Positions 6,809 to 9,161 of a stretch of DNA of 9,161 nt are shown here, one piece after another; the first letter of the stretch is position 1, and each line of letters opens with the position of its first letter. Both the position numbers and the translations under genes were made by a program. This DNA comes from Lentisphaeria bacterium (lineage in GTDB: Bacteria; Verrucomicrobiota; Lentisphaeria; Oligosphaerales; JAFGRS01). A model generated the notes under the pieces. It searched no databases and had not been told where the DNA came from. It was given only the letters and a program-made list of their open reading frames with translations. The DNA lies in contig JAFGRS010000351.1 of the NCBI GenBank assembly GCA_016935045.1, positions 1 through 9,161 of the forward strand. The letters are read 5' to 3'.

Positions 6809-9025
6809 ATGAGATACGCCGCCCGGATCCCCCACTTCGTTCTGGCGTCCACCCTCCTGATCACCATCGCGGCGCGGGAACTGCGCGCGGCCGAAGCCGC
6901 CAACAGCGCCGAAGAAGCCCGGCTCACCGCCGTGCTCAAAGGCGACGCCGGCCGCAAGGAAAAAGCCGATGCCTGCCGCGAACTGGTACGCGTCGGGGGC
7001 CCCGCCGCCGTCCCGGCACTGTCCGCCCTCCTGGGCGACACGGAACTCGCCCACATGGCCCGCTATGCACTCGAACCCATCGACAGCCCGGCCGTCGACG
7101 CGGCCTTCCGGGACGCTCTCGGCCGCCTTCAGGGCCTGCCCTTGGTGGGTGTGATCGGCTCCGTCGGGATGCGGCGCGACGCGGAGGCCGTGCCCGTACT
7201 CGGGAAACACCTCGCGGCCCCGGATCCCATGGTCGCCGCGGCCGCGGCCCGCTCCCTGGGCCGGATCGGTGGGATCGCTGCCGCCACGCTCCTCGAAGAA
7301 GCCGTGCCCAGGGCCGCCGACGCCTGGCGCCTGGACCTCTACGAGGGCATCTGCCGTTGCGCCGAATCCCTCGCCAAGGAAGGCCAGACGCAGCGCGCCA
7401 TCGCCCTCTACGACCGCCTCCGGGCCCTGGACCCGGCCCCGCCCCACCAGGTGCGCACGGCCGCACTGCGCGGCGCCATCCTGCTGCGCGGGGAGGCCGG
7501 ACTGCCGCTGCTCCTCGATGCCCTCCGCGGACCCGACAAACCCCTGGTCGCCGCCGCTGCCCGGACAGCCATCGAGATGCCGGGAACAACCGTGACGACA
7601 GCCCTCGCCAACGCCCTGGAAGCCCTTACCCCGGACACCCAGGTGCTGGTGTGCCTGGCCCTGGGAGTGCGCCATGACCCCGCTGCCATGACCGCCCTGG
7701 CCGCCCTGGCCCGGAAAGGCGAAACCGCCTCCCGCGTGGCAGCCGTGCGCGCCATGCCCGAGATCGGCGCGCCCGCCGCGGTCCGACTCCTGCTCACCCT
7801 CCACGACGATGCCGAAAGGCAGGTTGCGGAGGCCGCCCGGGATGCCCTCGCGGGCATGGCCGGAGGCGAGACCGACGCGGCACTGCTCGGCATGCTTGCC
7901 GACGGGGACGCGGCCACGCGCTTCCTTGCCATCGAGCTTCTCGGCCAACGTCGCGTCACCGCGGCCATCCCGGGTCTGCTGAAGGCGGCCGTCTCCGACG
8001 AGGAACGCAACCGCCTGGCCAGTCTGAAGGTCCTCCGTGACCTCGCCGGACCGCAGGAGTTCCCGGCTCTGCTCCGCCTGCTGCTCGCGAACCCGCCTCC
8101 GGCACAGCTCCGCGGCGCCGAAGACGCCCTCGCGGCCATCTGCGTGCGGGAAGCCAGGCCGGAACCGGGCGCCGTGGTCATCCGCAAGGCCGTCTACGGC
8201 GACCTGCCGGACGGCAAACAGAAGGACGTGACGGACCGGGTCGCCGCCATGGTCAAAGCCGGTTCCCTTACCATCGACGCCAGCAACAGCAACTTCGGCG
8301 ATCCGGTCCAGGGGACCGTGAAGAGCCTCCGGGTCGAGTACGCCGTCGAGGGGCGCGTCGGGGTGCTCTCCGCCCGGGAGAACGACAGCGTCACCATCCT
8401 GGCCGGGGCCACGCCGCGGGCCCTGGTCGATGCCCTCTGCGAAGCCCTGAAGGGCGCCGCTCCCGAACCCACCGTGGCCCTCCTCAGAGTGCTTCGGGCG
8501 GCCCGCGGCGACAAGGCCCTCGCCACCGTGCGCGCCGCCACCGGAGACCCCCGCGAAGCCGTGCGCGAAGAAGCCGTCTCCATCCTCTGCGGCTGGCAGG
8601 GAACGGAGGTGTTGCCCGACCTCCTGGCGCTGGTCCGGACCCCGCCCAATCCCAAGGCGGCAATCCTGGCCCTGCGCGGCTGTTTCCGGCTCATCCCCCT
8701 CGAAGACGCCCCCCCGGCCCGCAAAGTCGCCGCCCTGGACGAAGTGCTCGCGCTCTGTACGCGCCCCGAGGAAAGGCGCCTCGGCATCGCCGCCCTGCAG
8801 AGCATGCCCTCGCCGGAAGCCCTGGCCCGCGTGCTGCCCTTCCTCGAGGACGCCGCCCTGAAGGAGGAGGCCTGCCTGGCGGTCCTCTCCGTCGCCGCAG
8901 CCATGGAAGGATCTCACCCGGATGCCGTGAAGGCGGCCCTCCAGCGGGTGGCCGACAGCAGCGGCAACAAGGACACTGCCCGACGCGCCAGGGACCTCCT
9001 TGCGAAGATCGGGAAGGGCAAGTAG
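6809..9025 (+). CDS. Secreted HEAT-repeat protein with an inserted beta-type domain
   Basis: The product is 738 residues. The ATG at 6809 follows AAGGAGT, its GGAG 9 bases upstream, and starts a Sec-type signal (R2, R6, hydrophobic 9-22, likely cleavage near LRA|AE). The frame is open upstream to 6116, but that part is antisense-like sequence inside the oxidoreductase gene. From about 35 to 450 the protein is a run of HEAT/PBS-lyase-type helical pairs of roughly 30 residues, for example VPVLGKHLAAPDPMVAAAAA (128-147) followed by RSLGRIGG. Residues about 190-225 (AIALYDRLRALDP) look TPR-like. At about 453-531 the helices stop and a different domain appears: VIRKAVYG (457-464), DVTDRVAAMV (473-482), SNSNFGDPVQGTVKSLRVEY (492-511), then HEAT repeats resume to 735. 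HEAT arrays bind proteins or ligands and have no catalysis of their own; the partner is unknown. It is probably the second gene of its unit. Confidence 0.82.
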   Translation: MRYAARIPHFVLASTLLITIAARELRAAEAANSAEEARLTAVLKGDAGRKEKADACRELVRVGGPAAVPALSALLGDTELAHMARYALEPIDSPAVDAAFRDALGRLQGLPLVGVIGSVGMRRDAEAVPVLGKHLAAPDPMVAAAAARSLGRIGGIAAATLLEEAVPRAADAWRLDLYEGICRCAESLAKEGQTQRAIALYDRLRALDPAPPHQVRTAALRGAILLRGEAGLPLLLDALRGPDKPLVAAAARTAIEMPGTTVTTALANALEALTPDTQVLVCLALGVRHDPAAMTALAALARKGETASRVAAVRAMPEIGAPAAVRLLLTLHDDAERQVAEAARDALAGMAGGETDAALLGMLADGDAATRFLAIELLGQRRVTAAIPGLLKAAVSDEERNRLASLKVLRDLAGPQEFPALLRLLLANPPPAQLRGAEDALAAICVREARPEPGAVVIRKAVYGDLPDGKQKDVTDRVAAMVKAGSLTIDASNSNFGDPVQGTVKSLRVEYAVEGRVGVLSARENDSVTILAGATPRALVDALCEALKGAAPEPTVALLRVLRAARGDKALATVRAATGDPREAVREEAVSILCGWQGTEVLPDLLALVRTPPNPKAAILALRGCFRLIPLEDAPPARKVAALDEVLALCTRPEERRLGIAALQSMPSPEALARVLPFLEDAALKEEACLAVLSVAAAMEGSHPDAVKAALQRVADSSGNKDTARRARDLLAKIGKGK

Positions 9026-9039
9026 AACCGCCTGGAGCG

Positions 9040-9055
9040 CCCGCGTCCTCGCGGG
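9040..9055 (+). terminator. Hairpin after the HEAT-repeat gene, weak terminator candidate
   Basis: CCCGCG-TCCT-CGCGGG forms a perfect six-base-pair stem with a 4-base loop, 14 bases after the stop codon. CGCGGG (9050-9055) could instead pair with CCCGCG at 9068-9073. There is no immediate T run; the nearest is TTTT at 9090-9093. An intrinsic terminator is therefore possible but not typical. Confidence 0.3.
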
Positions 9056-9074
9056 AAGACCTAAGGGCCCGCGC

Positions 9075-9161
9075 GGAAATGACTTCCCATTTTGCTGCAG
9101 CCGATCCCGATTCCTGGCAAGGCGTGAGCGCAGCGGGCATACCCGCAGTGGTACGTCCCGA
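9075..9161. repeat. Left arm and tip of a probable long imperfect hairpin repeat, cut by the window edge
   Basis: The last 87 bases are non-coding and differ in style from the genes. Near the end, GGG-CA-TACC (9135-9143), a loop CGCAGT, and GGTA-CGT-CCC (9150-9159) make a stem with an internal loop. The sequence before it (TTTGCTGCAGCCGATCCC, then CTGGCAAGGCGTGAGCGCAG) resembles, from memory, interspersed hairpin repeats in environmental bacterial genomes in which this tip is followed by a mirrored arm. The right arm, if it exists, is beyond 9161, so the full element cannot be confirmed here. Confidence 0.35.

Noticed and set aside
6800..8917. 705-residue open frame antisense to the HEAT-repeat gene
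   Set aside because: Gly/His/Asp/Glu-rich mirror of the repeat codons, with no domain and no ribosome-binding site.

Overview
The window is about two-thirds G+C and carries four complete protein genes arranged as two divergent pairs around a 771-base non-coding region. All four products carry an N-terminal export signal (three Sec-like, one twin-arginine). The families present are a GH50-type glycoside hydrolase, a GH141-like right-handed beta-helix protein, a twin-arginine Gfo/Idh/MocA oxidoreductase and a HEAT-repeat protein. This mix is typical of polysaccharide-degrading bacteria of the Planctomycetota-Verrucomicrobiota-Lentisphaerota-Kiritimatiellota neighbourhood or of Hydrogenedentota. 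I favour the Kiritimatiellota/Lentisphaerota side, but the sequence alone does not settle it.

Left half, minus strand: the GH50-type enzyme (4619 to 2538) is followed after 64 bases by the beta-helix protein (2473 to 5). They are probably one transcription unit, with the GH50 gene first. Right half, plus strand: the oxidoreductase (5391-6740) is followed after 68 bases by the HEAT-repeat protein (6809-9025), probably also one unit. A sigma70-like promoter (TTGACT, 16 bases, TAGAGT) lies just upstream of the oxidoreductase.

The 4620-5390 region between the pairs holds the most unusual structure. The 9-mer GTTTTCCGG and its reverse complement CCGGAAAAC occur seven times in strictly alternating orientation. 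They bound three units of exactly 39 bases, separated by 29 and 30 bases. Unit interiors are not conserved. An imperfect palindrome with the same layout lies just to the left, and a 16-base perfect palindrome sits directly upstream of the GH50 ribosome-binding site.

After the HEAT-repeat gene, the last ~90 bases look like the left arm and tip of a long imperfect hairpin repeat cut by the window edge.

Working together (inference): the two minus-strand enzymes would attack a complex, possibly algal, polysaccharide outside the cytoplasm. The Tat-exported NAD(P)-type oxidoreductase could modify released sugars or glycosides in the periplasm. The HEAT-repeat protein has no predicted catalytic role and may be a scaffold. 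No transporter, regulator or sulfatase lies within the window.
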